Below are positions 12,853 through 23,935 of a DNA stretch of 64,000 bases, piece by piece. Position 1 is the first letter of the stretch. Each line of letters opens with the position of its first letter. Location: assembly GCA_033439265.1 (NCBI GenBank), contig JAVTVX010000020.1:1369001-1433000 (forward strand). Direction: 5' to 3'. The position numbers were made by a program, and so were the translations under genes. Source of the stretch: Dillenia suffruticosa. Lineage: Eukaryota > Streptophyta > Magnoliopsida > Dilleniales > Dilleniaceae. A model generated the notes under the pieces. That model was not told the origin of the DNA. It made no database searches and saw only the letters and a list, made by a program, of their open reading frames with translations.

Positions 12853-14300
12853 TACAGTTCAATAAAAGCTTCATACTCTTAAAAGAAAAAAAAAAAGGAA
12901 AAAGGCCCGCCCAACAAGTCCCCCAAAGAAGTAAAATATTAATCCTTTAGGATAAAAAGCCACAAAGGAAAAAATAGCTCTTAAATTCTTGATCTTGACA
13001 CCGGGAATATCAACAAAGTTTAATTCCACTGAGTCCCATAGTGAACAAGCTTCGTGGAAACATGGCCCAGTGCAATCAAAAGAATTATCAAGCTTTGGTT
13101 ATTAGCCTGGTGTGGACTAACAGTTACCATCTCACAGAAAGTGTTTAGCCTAGAAGATTACCAGCAAAAATGTTTATGAGAGGGAGTGGTTCAGCCTAGA
13201 ATATCGCCCGAAAAAATTTTAAAAAGTCAGATGTTAAATAATTAATAGTATTAGAGAAATTGAGTATAAAAAATAACATAAAATATAAACTTCTATTAAT
13301 CTTTGTTTCAATTAAATTATTATAATAAATTGAATTTATTAAAAAAAATTAATTATCACATTTATGGAAACATAAAAATTATAAAAAAAAGTTAAATACT
13401 TTTAAGATCAAATAAATTATTAATTTATTTCGATATATAATATTCTCCAACAAATCAAATCCAATTATCAAGATATAGTTAAAAATATCTTACACTAATT
13501 TATTCTTAACACTTCAGGATAACATAGAACAAGTGGCGTATACCAAGTAGCTAGAAAGCTGAACTGATGCGGTAATTCCTCTTAAATAGAACACTACTTA
13601 TGCAGAGTTTTGCATGGTACAAATCAGACATCTCAGTAGAAACTAAAACACTGCTAGCTTTCCGCAGATTGAGGAAGGGCATATCCATAGTCTCACTACC
13701 ATTCCGCTGAGTTAAAATTCTGAACATCACAAAGATATTGACAGCTACGTAGCTACCAAGTTACATGTGAGACCAATGAAAAGGTGCATACCTATGTCTA
13801 CAAGGAGGCTATCCCAAGCAGTGGGCTGAAACGTCTCTTCTGATGGCCCAGAAAGACTGGAGCCATGGGCCTTCAATGCTGTATTCAGGCAATACAGAGA
13901 AATAAAAGTTAATAAAATGTAGTTTTCAATCTTTCAACATCACAGTGGTTTGTCGTAGAGGATGAAGGAGCCTGTCCGCTGACATTGTTTGTCTGGAGCA
14001 AGCAGAATCGGCTGCAGTAAGTAGTATTGCAGGTCATGCAATTGCTTCTTATGGCTCCCTTAATACAGTCAACATGGCGCCCTCTTTCATCGAAATCTCA
14101 GAGTTCCTGCAACAGGATACAATAATGCTGAGTCCCTCAATCCGTCCGTTGTAAATAACTAAAAACCTTCACCATAAATGGTGCAGCAAAAGTTCTTGCA
14201 GATGGGAATCCTGTTTCAGCTTGCAGAGCCATTTGTCACCGGTAAGTATGGCATCCCTGCATTGTAGTCCTCTCAGCGATCAAATTCTTGAGGTGCCACT

Positions 14301-14613
14301 AGAATTCTTTGAGATCTTTGTACTTGTATAAACACAAATTCTTATTTATGAAAGATGAAATGATACGATCCAAAGATCTTAAATAAGAATTATTTATCAA
14401 ACTCCTTCAAGTTAAGTGATCAGATACTCTATTTTCTTAATTAGAGGTCTCAGGTTTGAGGCTTAAGAACGGCGAAAAATGATTTGTGAGAGCCAACATT
14501 TAAAATGAGACCTACAATACTCAAACAAAATTAATTGGGTAAAGTCCGGATACCGATGACGAAAAAAAAAAAAAGAATTCATGTTTACACAAATCCAAAG
14601 ATCTCAAAGAAAA
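14301..14613. repeat. Inverted repeat of about 40 bp flanking a SINE (possible fold-back element)
   Basis: The left arm at 14301-14343, read on the minus strand, and the right arm at about 14575-14613 share AAGAATT, TGTTTA and the unbroken CAAAGATCTCAAAGAA, with about six differences over roughly 40 bases. The space between the arms is mostly a family A SINE (14401-14574). Either a SINE landed inside a small fold-back or MITE-like element, or the arms arose by local inverted duplication. Confidence 0.5.
14401..14574 (+). repeat. SINE-like element, family A
   Basis: Shows AGTGATCAGATACTC, TTCTTAATTAGAGGTCTC, a degraded box B (GGTTTGAGGC), and the 3' end AAAGTCCGGATACCGATGAC followed by a 13-base A tail. 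The same ordered motifs occur at 53701-53873 and in reverse at 23749-23935 and 26088-26308, where box B (GTTCAAGTC, GTTCGAGTC) is intact. This supports a tRNA-derived SINE. Confidence 0.6.
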
Positions 14614-14894
14614 GAAAATTTAAAGTGGGACACGTATATATTTGCTTAAAATAAAAATTTTAAATAAAATTGCTTGGCAAAACACAAAAAGACTTGTGAT
14701 TTATGAAGACAAATACTTCAAAACATATATATTGTAATATTATAAAATATATGTAATATATATGTATATTAAATCGTATCTTACATTCTAAAATTTTGAT
14801 ATATTGCTATGTTCGTATCTCCATTTTTTTTTTTGTGCAGATGTTCGTGTCTCCGTATAGAACCAAAGGTCTCCAGTTGAAACACCGAGAACAA

Positions 14895-14990
14895 AGAAAA
14901 AAGATTTGAAAGAACTAACTCTTAAATTGGTCTCACAGTATTTGAACTGGCTTAGTCGGATAAAATTCGGATACTGACGGTGAAAACCAG
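14895..14990 (+). repeat. SINE-like element, family A, 3' part only
   Basis: Matches the 3' half of the 14401 copy: AAGATTTGAAAGAACTAACT, then GCTTAGTCGGATAAAATTCG and ATACTGACGGTGAAAA. It sits in a stretch of about 180 bases that the second NRPA12 block lacks, so it arrived, or was lost from the other copy, after the block duplicated. Confidence 0.5.
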
Positions 14991-15065
14991 AAATATATAT
15001 ATATATATCTATTCTTCACGACTGGCTAGGCCCGGAGAATAAGCCTAATGCATTTCCGGGCAACC

Positions 15066-15170
15066 TGGGCCAAACAGTTGGGCCCAGTTTGGCCCATCAA
15101 ACCCCCACTTCTTCTATCATTCTTGTTTGGGCTGAGATTTTAGGGTTTTGTTTCCTACGATTAGGGTTTA
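15066..15170 (+). promoter_or_regulatory. Site II and telo-box promoter cluster, NRPA12 copy 1
   Basis: Three TGGGCC/GGCCCA site II words (15066-15071, 15079-15084, 15091-15096) precede two telo-box words, TAGGGTTTT at 15141 and TTAGGGTTTA at 15161. In plants this pairing is typical of ribosome-biogenesis and other housekeeping promoters, which fits an RNA polymerase I subunit. No TATA box is seen. The leader exon begins nearby and ends at a GTATGC donor at 15247. Confidence 0.65.
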
Positions 15171-16228
15171 ATTATAAGACCTCTGCAACTACTCATCTCA
15201 GTCGTCGCGTTCGCTACTACCGGTGGCCATTGCCTTTTCCTCCCTAGTATGCAATTTCTATTTCAAATATTTTTCGATTTATTTATTCCTTTTTGTTCTT
15301 TACCCGAGATGGAATTTTTTCATGGGGTCTTCGGATTTTTGTTTTCTAATCTTATTCTGGTGCATGTTTAAATTTTAGGGAATAGCTTTAAGGTTGTTTG
15401 GAACCCTAGATTGTTTATTCACATGTTTACGAGGGTTTTCTAAATTTTAGTTAATCACCCGCTTTATTTATTTCCATGTTTTCGAATTCCTGAAGTGGTT
15501 TTTGTCTTGGCGATCTGAGAAAAGTTGCATCTGGGCATTTGATAAAATGCCTGACTTGAGTTTAATGTTGCTGACCCATATGTCTCCTCCATATCCTGCT
15601 CACATTTCTTTTCATAAATTTGTTCTTGTCTGATTAAATTTTCTGGAGAGAGAAAATGTGTTTTCGTTGGTTTTAATTTTATGCAAATGTTGAGGCCAAT
15701 TCATGTTGGGCCAGACAGCATGCGCACCCACTGATGCAGTCAGGCTTTCAGGTTGCCTGCAACCCTTGTAGTTCGCAGTAAAAGAATCGAATTAACTTTT
15801 ATGTTGCCTTTTGACATTTGGAAATTTTGTTTACAGTTTAAAATTTAAAAACTAATGCTTTAAAAGACAATTCTTGAGCACAACTAAATCAGAATCTAAA
15901 CTAGTTTGTGTCATCCATCTTTAATTTATAAATCTTCTAGAAAGGAAATCAAAGAACATCTCTGTAAACAAAGTCAAATGGTTCTAGATAATTTAAGGGT
16001 GATGTTGTCCGGATAAATTTGAATTCATTTGCAGTTAAAACTCATTTAGAGTAACCAAATGTATTCCTTTTCTTTTTGTTACTTATTTGTTTTTCAACAG
16101 GAGGCAGTTCTGGCCGATACAAATTAAGTTTCAGTCTATTGGTGCATCACTGTGATATATTTTTCCAATTGGTTCCACTTCAACCATCAACTAGACCTCC
16201 ATTTTTTATTTTCACTGCTTCAAATTGT

Positions 16229-17826
16229 ATGGCACATTCTCGAGGGCTTGATTTCTTGTTCTGCAAATTATGTGGGACTCATCCATCCTTCAATTCAACT
16301 AGGTTTGCCGAATGCCCTCTTTATGGCTTGAAGCGGAAAGCTAAAGGTACAATCATTTATTTGCTGATTTCATAAAATTTTACAACTGTATGTATTCCGT
16401 TTACAGAGAACATCTGTCGGCCACACTTTCTCAGATGTCTGTCTCATATGTCCTATGTTATTTGGATAACTGTTTCTTAGCTTATTGTTATCAATTGTTA
16501 CAGTCACGTATTGCTTCACACAGTTCATGAATTTGTTCGTTACTTTTCATTGTAAAAGTCCATTGTTCATTTGTCTGTGGAATATGAAAATTCTTTAGAA
16601 ATGTGGTAAATAACTTTTATATCAATGATTTCAGAGATTGCTGGGAAAGAAACACGATACACTGTGACTGCAGAGGTATATAATGTATTTCCATTTTAAA
16701 TATGTTAATACAATTGTTCTTTTGACATTTTGAGATAGCTTTTACTGTTTATGGTCCATCTATTTGTAATCTCTTATTGTAGATGACATCTAAAATCCTG
16801 TATAGAAGCCAATGAATGTTTGTTATTAAAAAAATATATATTGATGAGATTACTTATTTTGTCCAACAGATATGTCAAGAGATTTGCTGAAATGACTAAT
16901 TTGATGAGTTTTCTTTGCACGGGTGTTGGACAAATTTCTCTGAACAAGTGTTCTGTCTCTATGAATTACTGTTGCTCGTTCTAGTTGGCTTACTCCAGTT
17001 GTCTATGCCATTATGGTTAGAAGTGCTTAAGACCCATAGGCAATGAGCACGTCCCTAGCAAGATGATCACAAGAAATGTCGCTGTATAATGCATAATTGA
17101 ATATATTTCGAGTTCCTGTTTTCTCATTTGGAAACATTGTTCTGCAAAAAATAGGTTTTACAAGGGGATTTTCAACCTCCTTTCCCTCTTAAGCCCCCAT
17201 TTCTCTTTCCATGTTCAATTTTGTGTTCCTGGATTGCCAGATGAATAATTTGCATCACTATTTGCAGTTCCTCTGATTTCTTATATCAGCAGTTTTGGAT
17301 CCGTAATTATCAATTGATTTTTCATTCATCTTTTCACCAGTTTTGGGTGTGATTGCTTTTATTTACAATTGTGAACTTGTTTTCCTTGGGAAATTAGACG
17401 GGAGTTGAGCATAGAGCCATTTGTGAAACTGGGAAAGGATACTGAGGAAGTAATTGTGCAAAGAGCAGTGGTAAGTCAAGATTGCTATATTTCAGCAACA
17501 TGCTTTTCGGTTTAGTTCTTACCAGTCATTAACCATTTTTTTTTCCTTTTCTGCAAAATAAATTTGAATGTACAGTCGGCCTCTGACGTGTGTCCAAAGT
17601 GCGGTCATGTTGGCCTTGAGTATTACACCAAACAAGTAAAACTCTTATATTCCCACTTTTATTTTCCATTTTTCAGTTCATTTCGTGATTGTTTAAGACA
17701 TTTATGCTGGTATGAATCTAAATGCTACCCATTCTTTCTATTTTGCAGCTGAGGTCCGTTGATGAAGGACAAACAGTTTTTTTCCAGTGCCCTAAATGTC
17801 CCTATAAGACTGCAGTAAACACATGA
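16229..17826 (+). pseudogene. NRPA12: RNA polymerase I subunit A12 (NRPA12-like) copy 1, probably inactive
   Basis: Same gene model as 61928-63541: leader exon ending 15246, then coding exons 16229-16346 (5' end of exon at 16101), 16635-16675, 17390-17470, 17576-17635, 17749-17826. Two defects are visible. The acceptor of the third coding exon reads CCTTGG|GAAATT where the other copy reads CCTTAG|GAAATT, so AG is lost. The next AG, 8 bases inside the exon, shifts the frame to a stop after about 15 codons. Second, the N-terminal zinc ribbon reads CPLYG where the other copy has CPLCG (Cys32 to Tyr), removing one of four zinc ligands. The C-terminal TFIIS-like ribbon (CPKC, DEGQT, CPKC) is intact. 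The leader intron, other splice sites and promoter also survive, so transcripts may still be made. A non-standard splice or in-frame exon skipping (exon is 81 bases) could still give a shorter protein lacking the linker. Confidence 0.8.
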
Positions 17827-17889
17827 TATCTGTGGTAGAAGTTTCATGGCATTTTGTAGGAACAGCGAAAAGAAGATATGGTGCCTTTG

Positions 17890-19117
17890 TTTTTTTTTTT
17901 TTTTTTTTTTGTATCAATCATATTGCTATATTGGTTTGGACATGACAGTGGAGCCAGCTAAGTATGCTTTGCCATACAAATCATCTGTATTTCTTTAATA
18001 CCTAAGCATATGCCAAATATGTCAGCTTTGAGCCAAAATTGTAGTCGGACTCTGACGATAAACACAAATTTCTTCAAAGTTTGTCTTTGTCTAAGCCGTA
18101 ATATGGGACATTGTTATCTGACCAGCAGCGGATATTCTCGGGTTTTTACTCCTGTTTGGCATATACAAAAAAGCTAGAGAATTTTTGTTATCTGACCAAC
18201 AAAATTATTGGCATAAACAGTATTGAATAAAATCTTTAAAAAAGTATTTCTGATCTTCGGACTCAATTTTTCCTTGTTCTAGAGATAAATTAATAAATAA
18301 ATAAAATAAACAAATTGAAACTTGACATTGATTCTCCTGAAAATTTGTTGGTTAAGGTAAAAAATGACATTGAATAATGATTCTCTGTCAAATCTATAGA
18401 TTTTTTGTTGAAATTTTCTGAAATTAACAAAAAGAATATACCATGAATCTTATTTATCCAAATTGCATCCAGATATGTTTCCATATTTTATGTAAGGTTG
18501 ATTCCTCGCAGGACAATTTGATAACGGAGTTAGTCCAAAGCTTTGAGTCCTCTTGGATGAATTTTCAACTGAGACTAGAATTTGAAAGTCTACTTCTGAT
18601 TGCGATGACTCTTTTTTTTTTTTTTTCTTGTTTCCCTCTTCGATCACAGCCGGAACAATTTTAATGATGGCCAGAACATGTATTGAAAATAATCAAAATT
18701 CATGAGAAAGAAGGGGACAGCAGGAAATGCTGTTGACAGCTTAATACTTGATCCAAGTAAATTCATAACATACAAAAACCATTACAACCTTGTCAAATAT
18801 ATTTTAAAAAGGGGAAAAAAGGGTGGAGGTAAAACAGATAGTAGAAACGTACAATATAGAAATATATTCAAGAGAAGGCCTCAGACTCAACACATCTTTT
18901 TTTGTGCACCCCCATTCAAAAAATCTTAGGTGGTGATCACAAATCCTCCTCTTAAAATACAACAAGCTAAGAAAAAGGGGTAAAATCACTGCTAGTATAG
19001 AATGATGCCATGTATCTCAATTTCTGCCTTCTTTATTTACAACACACAGGAAGACAAGGTCCAAACAACATGCCATCATCAAACTTCATTCCTGACCCGA
19101 ACACAGAAACGTAGGAT
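17890..19117. other. Gap between NRPA12 copy 1 and the PNRC-like gene
   Basis: Holds the 3' flank of NRPA12 copy 1 (long T run at 17890-17910; shared with the second copy to about 18270), then unrecognised AT-rich DNA, then probably the 3' UTR of the minus-strand gene at 19118. No coding exon seen. Confidence 0.55.
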
Positions 19118-19843
19118 TTACCTTAAACGCAACAAACGTCGAAGATCATCGGTGGCTCCGGCATCAACACCAGCAGCTTCTGCATTGCAGCTGAGCTTCG
19201 GCCTCATTGAAAACTTGGGCAGAGGCAAGCTACTCGGATGAGGAGATATGGTAAAAACTGAACAACCCGAAAACACATCCACATCGGTCACACCCCCGCG
19301 AACAATCAAACTTGTATTATTGTTGCCAAGCAGAACCCGAGAAACAACATCCTTATTAGGAAGCTTTTTCGGGTCGGGTCCCAAACAAGTAACCGAGTCA
19401 ACACCAACTGAGTTACAATCCACCACCCTGGTTGGTTTGACCATCTCCCTTTTGGGACTTGTCGAAGAGGAGGGTGAGGAGAGTTTTGACGATTTTTTGG
19501 GAGTGAGAGCTGGGTTGTTCTGCTTTCGGTTTGTCGGAGGAGGGCAGGAGAGTCCTCGGTTTCGGGGCGTGGTCGGAAGAGAAGAACTACTGACCAATCT
19601 ATGTGAGATCGGAAGTGGAAGAAGAGGAGGTTGTTGTGCTTTCTGCTGATGAAGATTCAGGCGATGATGAAAGTAGCTCGGATAGAAATTTGGGCAAGGA
19701 GGAGGATAGGAGTGAGAGAGAGATGGCGACGGTGGTGGATACATAAGACTCCCATTAATATTCGGGGTCGGACGAGGATTGAATCTTTTGGGGTTCTTGA
19801 TTTTTCTGTTTGATGGAGTAATTGTTTGATCCGGAACCTCCAT
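19118..19843 (-). CDS. PNRC-like proline/serine-rich protein, single exon, 241 aa
   Basis: One uninterrupted frame from ATG (19843-19841, MEVPDQT) to a stop at 19118. The first 150 residues are low complexity, rich in Pro, Ser, Asn and basic residues. The C-terminal 40 or so are the conserved part: SSLPLPKFS (from about residue 204), RPKLSCNAEAAGVDAGATDD, and LRRLLRLR at the very end. That layout is typical of a plant family annotated with the proline-rich nuclear receptor coactivator (PNRC) motif; animal PNRC proteins bind the decapping factor DCP1. A role in mRNA decay is therefore possible but is inference. No signal peptide or membrane segment. The terminal Leu/Arg run could form a short amphipathic helix. 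Strong codon-level sense on the minus strand makes the plus-strand frames here shadows. Confidence 0.85.
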   Translation of the reverse strand: MEVPDQTITPSNRKIKNPKRFNPRPTPNINGSLMYPPPSPSLSHSYPPPCPNFYPSYFHHRLNLHQQKAQQPPLLPLPISHRLVSSSSLPTTPRNRGLSCPPPTNRKQNNPALTPKKSSKLSSPSSSTSPKREMVKPTRVVDCNSVGVDSVTCLGPDPKKLPNKDVVSRVLLGNNNTSLIVRGGVTDVDVFSGCSVFTISPHPSSLPLPKFSMRPKLSCNAEAAGVDAGATDDLRRLLRLR

Positions 19844-20035
19844 GTCTAAGATTAATCTACTAAAGGAAAAACAGAAGTTTATGTTAGTTTTGGGTTGATG
19901 ATGAGGAATTGAGAAGGATTGAGGGCGATATTGATCTCAAATAAACGCGGATCTAGCCCTGACCTATTCTATTTTTAGGAGAAGATATTCAAATCTATGA
20001 CAAGAAAGCGAGGAGACAAAAAAAAAACCCTCTTT

Positions 20036-20173
20036 AGATCCGGTGATCTGAAAATGAAAAAAACCTTAACAGTATCTAATAGACAAAAGCATCAAAAATA
20101 GATCCAGCGATCTGAAAATGAAACCAAAAAAAAACCCTTAACAATGTCGAACAAATAAAAACATCAAAAAATT
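20036..20173. repeat. Tandem duplication of 64-74 bp in the PNRC-like gene leader
   Basis: AGATCCGGTGATCTGAAAAT at 20036 recurs as AGATCCAGCGATCTGAAAAT at 20100, with the rest of each unit also matching (ending in CATCAAAAA). On the gene's strand each unit carries a T-rich run then TTTTCAG, an acceptor-like signal, so the leader may hold two alternative 3' splice sites. Confidence 0.75.
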
Positions 20174-20298
20174 GACATAAGATTTATTTTGTTAGAAATA
20201 AACGCTCGTATATCTCTATTTTTCCCCCCCAAAGAGGATCTAAGCTATTTTGCTTTTTCTCGGGATAGAACTTTCGGGATTGTAAGTCCGAGGCGTCC

Positions 20299-20306
20299 TT
20301 TTTATA
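20299..20306 (-). promoter_or_regulatory. Candidate TATA box of the PNRC-like gene
   Basis: Minus strand reads CCTATAAAAAGG, centred about 460 bases upstream of the ATG. A start near 20270 would give a leader of about 430 bases including the tandem duplication. Good match to a plant TATA box, position plausible. Confidence 0.45.
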
Positions 20307-20738
20307 GGCCAAGGTGAATGATAACCACAACGGCTACTTCTATTATTTTATTATAAGGTTTTAATTATTAAAATAAACAAGAAAAAGACTTGATTTCTTC
20401 CGAATTTACCGACAACCGCTGCGGTAGTCCAAACCTATGGTTTGTTTGTTAGACCGGATCACTGTAGGACGGCAACCGCCGATTCGATGTTGACCGTTGG
20501 ATTTAACATTTTAGATATAGCCGTTGCTCTGATTGTGACCCTTCGGTTCCTCGATGTTCATGCGGTCCCTGTAAAGATCTGAACGGGGAGAATCAGTGCC
20601 ATACACGTATTCAACGGGTGGTGGGTCCCACTCTTGCCCAGTCGTTATGACCTCACATGGAGGGCATGGAGCATAGACTCGACCAAGGTTAATTAGTTTG
20701 TCAAACCACGTCAGCCATGCGATCAAATCTTTCCCCTT

Positions 20739-20747
<9 letters not shown>

Positions 20748-20778
<31 letters not shown>
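20748..20778. repeat. (CT)n microsatellite
   Basis: About 15 CT units preceded by a run of nine C. Confidence 0.9.
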
Positions 20779-20781
<3 letters not shown>

Positions 20782-22575
20782 AGTGTTTTATTTTTTAAAA
20801 GGTTTCTTCAATTTCTTCGGAGTTGTTTCCCATTAAGTTTTTAATATTTTATATAGGTTATTATTTTTCGGATTTTTTTTCTCATTTTACATTACCACAA
20901 TTTTGGGTTACAGTTATTGTTAGTCTCGAGATTGAAAAGACTATTTCTGAAATATATTAAAAATTTAAAAAGATATAAAATAATATAAAACTTTAATTAT
21001 CCATTATTTCAATCAAATATTATAATAAATTGAGTTTATATAAAAACTCATAATTATAAATATAAAAATAAAAAAATTAAATATTCTCATAATATTTTCT
21101 CACAAAATTATATATTTTCATAATATTTCTCATCTTATGGAACATATTCCATGTCAAATTATGATTTAATCAATCTCACTGCGAGGAAGTAACCGGAATA
21201 AGATGCAAATCATAATTTGGTAAAATTCAAACAGGATAGATATATATTTTTTATTTCTCCTTTTTCACCTTGAAGAGGTCCCATGAAATGCAAAAATGGT
21301 ACTATAGAACCCTTGTTTATTTTAGCATGGTGACGTTGAATTAGAATAAAATCACTCTCTAGGATAATAGATTGAATTACCAAATTTAATATTTTTATAT
21401 CATAAATTTAGTAGTATTTTTGTGTTTGACATGCCAACTAGTCTCTGTTTATCACAAAAATTATCACAAGCTCAATTTAACTCTCAAATATTAAAATAGT
21501 TCGAGCTTAATTCATTTTTTAGTATTTCATCGTCAATTCTAGATTTTATACCAGTTGATTATTATTATTATTATTATTTAGAGTTCCTACTAAATTTGTA
21601 AAATAAAGAGTTAAATGCGGGCATCCTATGCTTGAGCTTTTTTCCCAACTTTGATGGTGGCCATGTATTTTATATTATTGTCTGATGGAGTTTGAGGCTC
21701 CAGAGCAATAGAATTGGGGCGCCATAGAGTGGAAGTGATATCAAGAGTGAACTATTCTTTCACCATTTACTAAAAAACAGAGCGGAAGTGAATCCATTTT
21801 ACAAGTCAATAAGGGGAACGGAGATATTTCTAAAGCATCGAATCAGAACAATATTGAAAGGTCTAAACTCCAATTATTGAGATGCATGTTCTTCCTTAGT
21901 GGCCTTTGGTAATGTTTCCTCTTGTTTTTTCCAATATTCTGGTGCATTAGGGGCAATCCAATTGCTTTTTCTTTTTTTTTTTTTAAATATCTTATAACTA
22001 ATTTGGGTCGTCAAGAAAAAACATAAACTTAAAATTAGATAATGAATATTCATATTTTTAAATTGAATATGGTTTTGCCGCCCAGCCGGTCTGTCAAAGA
22101 CAAGGAAGTCAAACTCTATTCTTGTTGCCAAGTCTCATAACAAATAAATAAATAAATTTTATTATTCAATTTTAAATTGGTGAGGTTTATATGAATGCTT
22201 AGTCCAACCAATTAAATCTGGCATTATAGTCTAATGTTTAAGAAATTTGTAACAGCCGCATCTTCCACAATTAAATCTGGCATTATACTCTTGTAACACG
22301 ATACATACTACTTTTCTTTTTTTTTTTTTTTTTTTTTTTTTGGTTTCAATTATGGTCGCATCAAAAATAGAATATGGTGCAGCAAGTTGCTTCTTAAATT
22401 TTATTCCCCTTTCTGTCTGAAATCTGAATCAGTGTTCACATGTGAATGTGGACATGGTGCAACCACTAGTTTAGCCTTTTATACGCAGGTGTAACTCCCT
22501 CCCTCCTATAAAATACAACTTTTCTTAGTCTTTAAACAAAGTTTGAAAGCTTCCTTTGTTGGTTGTCCTTTACTA

Positions 22576-22576
<1 letters not shown>

Positions 22577-22606
<30 letters not shown>
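22577..22606. repeat. (AT)n microsatellite
   Basis: About 15 AT units in AT-rich DNA. Confidence 0.9.
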
Positions 22607-22608
<2 letters not shown>

Positions 22609-23172
22609 ATGCTGCATAGAGCAATCGAATGAATTAAATTAAAAATTATAATCATATCAACAAAAAATCAAAAAAATTGTATAAAATACATTTCAAGTTA
22701 AGTAAAATAATTAAAAAAATACTAAAGGGAATTGTTGGATTTGGTTCGTGACTTATTTTGTGTATTGATCATTAATTACCTTTGTTTAATCAACAAAAAT
22801 CAAATAATATTGAAAATTAACAAAATTTTCAAAACCTGGATGATATAATTATAAATTATAATCATATCAACAAAAAATTAAAAAAATCGAATAAAAGACG
22901 TTTCGAGTTAAGTATAATGTAATTTCACGATTTTTTTTTGTTTTGGAACCATAAAATAATGTAGCAATTGATCATTGGTGTGATATAATCCCAAAACAAA
23001 TTAAGACCCAAAGAAATATGATAACTTGTGTTATCATTTTGGTTAACGTAATAATATTTTGACGATGTTTGAGAAATTTCACCCTTCCTTCCAACTTAAT
23101 CTCAATTTTTGGACATTTTTGCTTTCGTAAACGTGATCCTTTGCCTTCTCTCCCACGCACTAAACAAAAGAT

Positions 23173-23176
<4 letters not shown>

Positions 23177-23213
<37 letters not shown>
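23177..23213. repeat. (CT)n microsatellite
   Basis: About 18 CT units. Confidence 0.9.
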
Positions 23214-23215
<2 letters not shown>

Positions 23216-23748
23216 CTTTTGAACAAAAACAAGAGGCGGAACATTTGAACATCGAAGGCTTTTTCTTTACACATCCCCGTCCCATCCATGTCCAATAGCT
23301 TCACAAAGCAGTCGTTAAAGGCTTCAATGCAATAGCGAGACTTTGAAGCCTTACAAAAGCTAGCACCACAACCAATAGAGTCCCAGAAAATGACGATCCA
23401 ATCCAAATGGTGCAATTCAGGTAATTAACCACACACGAAGTTACGTACACGCACCCTATACTTTTATACATATATTATTGTAGGTCTTCCAATAAAAAGA
23501 CGCTTCTATCTACATCGTTTTTGATAAATTTAGGGGAAGGTGACGTGACGTTGTTAATGACAGCTCACACCAAAAGCACCGACCATATCCCACGTTGTCG
23601 AGCAAATCATTTTTGTAATTGCTTAATTATTCTTAAAAATAATGGTGTTTCATGGTTTACGTTCCATAGATCTTATCATTAATTAAAAAATTGGTATGGG
23701 CCAATCATCACGTGACAAGTTTTTAATATACGGTTCTAATGACTTTTT

Positions 23749-23935
23749 CTTTTTTTTTTTTTTTGTTTCTGACCCTCGATATCCAGTATTTCATTCCGAT
23801 TAATCCAGATCGACCTGATTATCGGGTCTCCTATAAAAGGGGAGTAGTTTTTTTTGTTTCTAAAGAGACTTGAACCGGAAAACTTAATTAAGAGACACAA
23901 ATCTCTTCTTATTGCACCGACTGATACTTTCTCTA
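23749..23935 (-). repeat. SINE-like element, family A, near full length
   Basis: On the minus strand: tRNA-like head ATCAGTCGGTGCAATAAG, then box B GGTTCAAGTCTC, and the 3' end GATTAATCGGAATGAAATAC followed by an A tail (the T run at 23750-23764). Box B fits the polymerase III consensus, supporting tRNA origin. Confidence 0.6.

Larger units (their letters stand above)
11300..14660. other. Intergenic region upstream of ABCB up to the NRPA12 block
   Basis: Contains the ABCB promoter side, a family B SINE-like element (12764-12852), AT-rich DNA (13200-13520) and a less AT-rich stretch at 13550-14290 that I do not recognise. In the latter, short frames of about 60 codons are open on both strands (for example minus 14037 to about 13910, with six Cys codons). 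None has a clear start, splice context or known family, so I do not call a gene. Confidence 0.5.
14661..18270 (+). repeat. Segmental duplication block, copy 1 (NRPA12 locus)
   Basis: From TAAATAAAATTGCTTGGCAA at 14661 the sequence matches 60480 onward in the same orientation, through promoter, 5' UTR, all introns, exons and 3' flank, to GATCTTCGGA near 18265. The second copy reaches the window edge, so the true right limit may lie further on. Introns and exons are similar to about the same degree by eye, with small indels, so this is a DNA-level duplication and not a retrocopy. Confidence 0.9.

Noticed and set aside
13910-14037. Minus frame with six Cys codons (C-x8-C-x2-C-x4-C-x3-C), suggesting a secreted cysteine-rich peptide
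   Set aside because: No start codon or signal peptide exon could be joined to it, a stop lies just upstream, the plus strand is equally open, and the spacing fits no family I know.
19248-19649. Plus frame of 133 codons opposite the PNRC-like gene
   Set aside because: It is the shadow of the minus-strand coding exon, whose C-terminus matches a conserved plant family.
21874-22131. Minus frame of 85 codons ending in a charged tail
   Set aside because: Opens with TTG, contains a long poly-Lys run from an A tract, and matches nothing I recognise.
22972-23415. Minus frame of 147 codons
   Set aside because: A third of it is the CT microsatellite read as alternating Arg-Glu. The rest is unrecognised.
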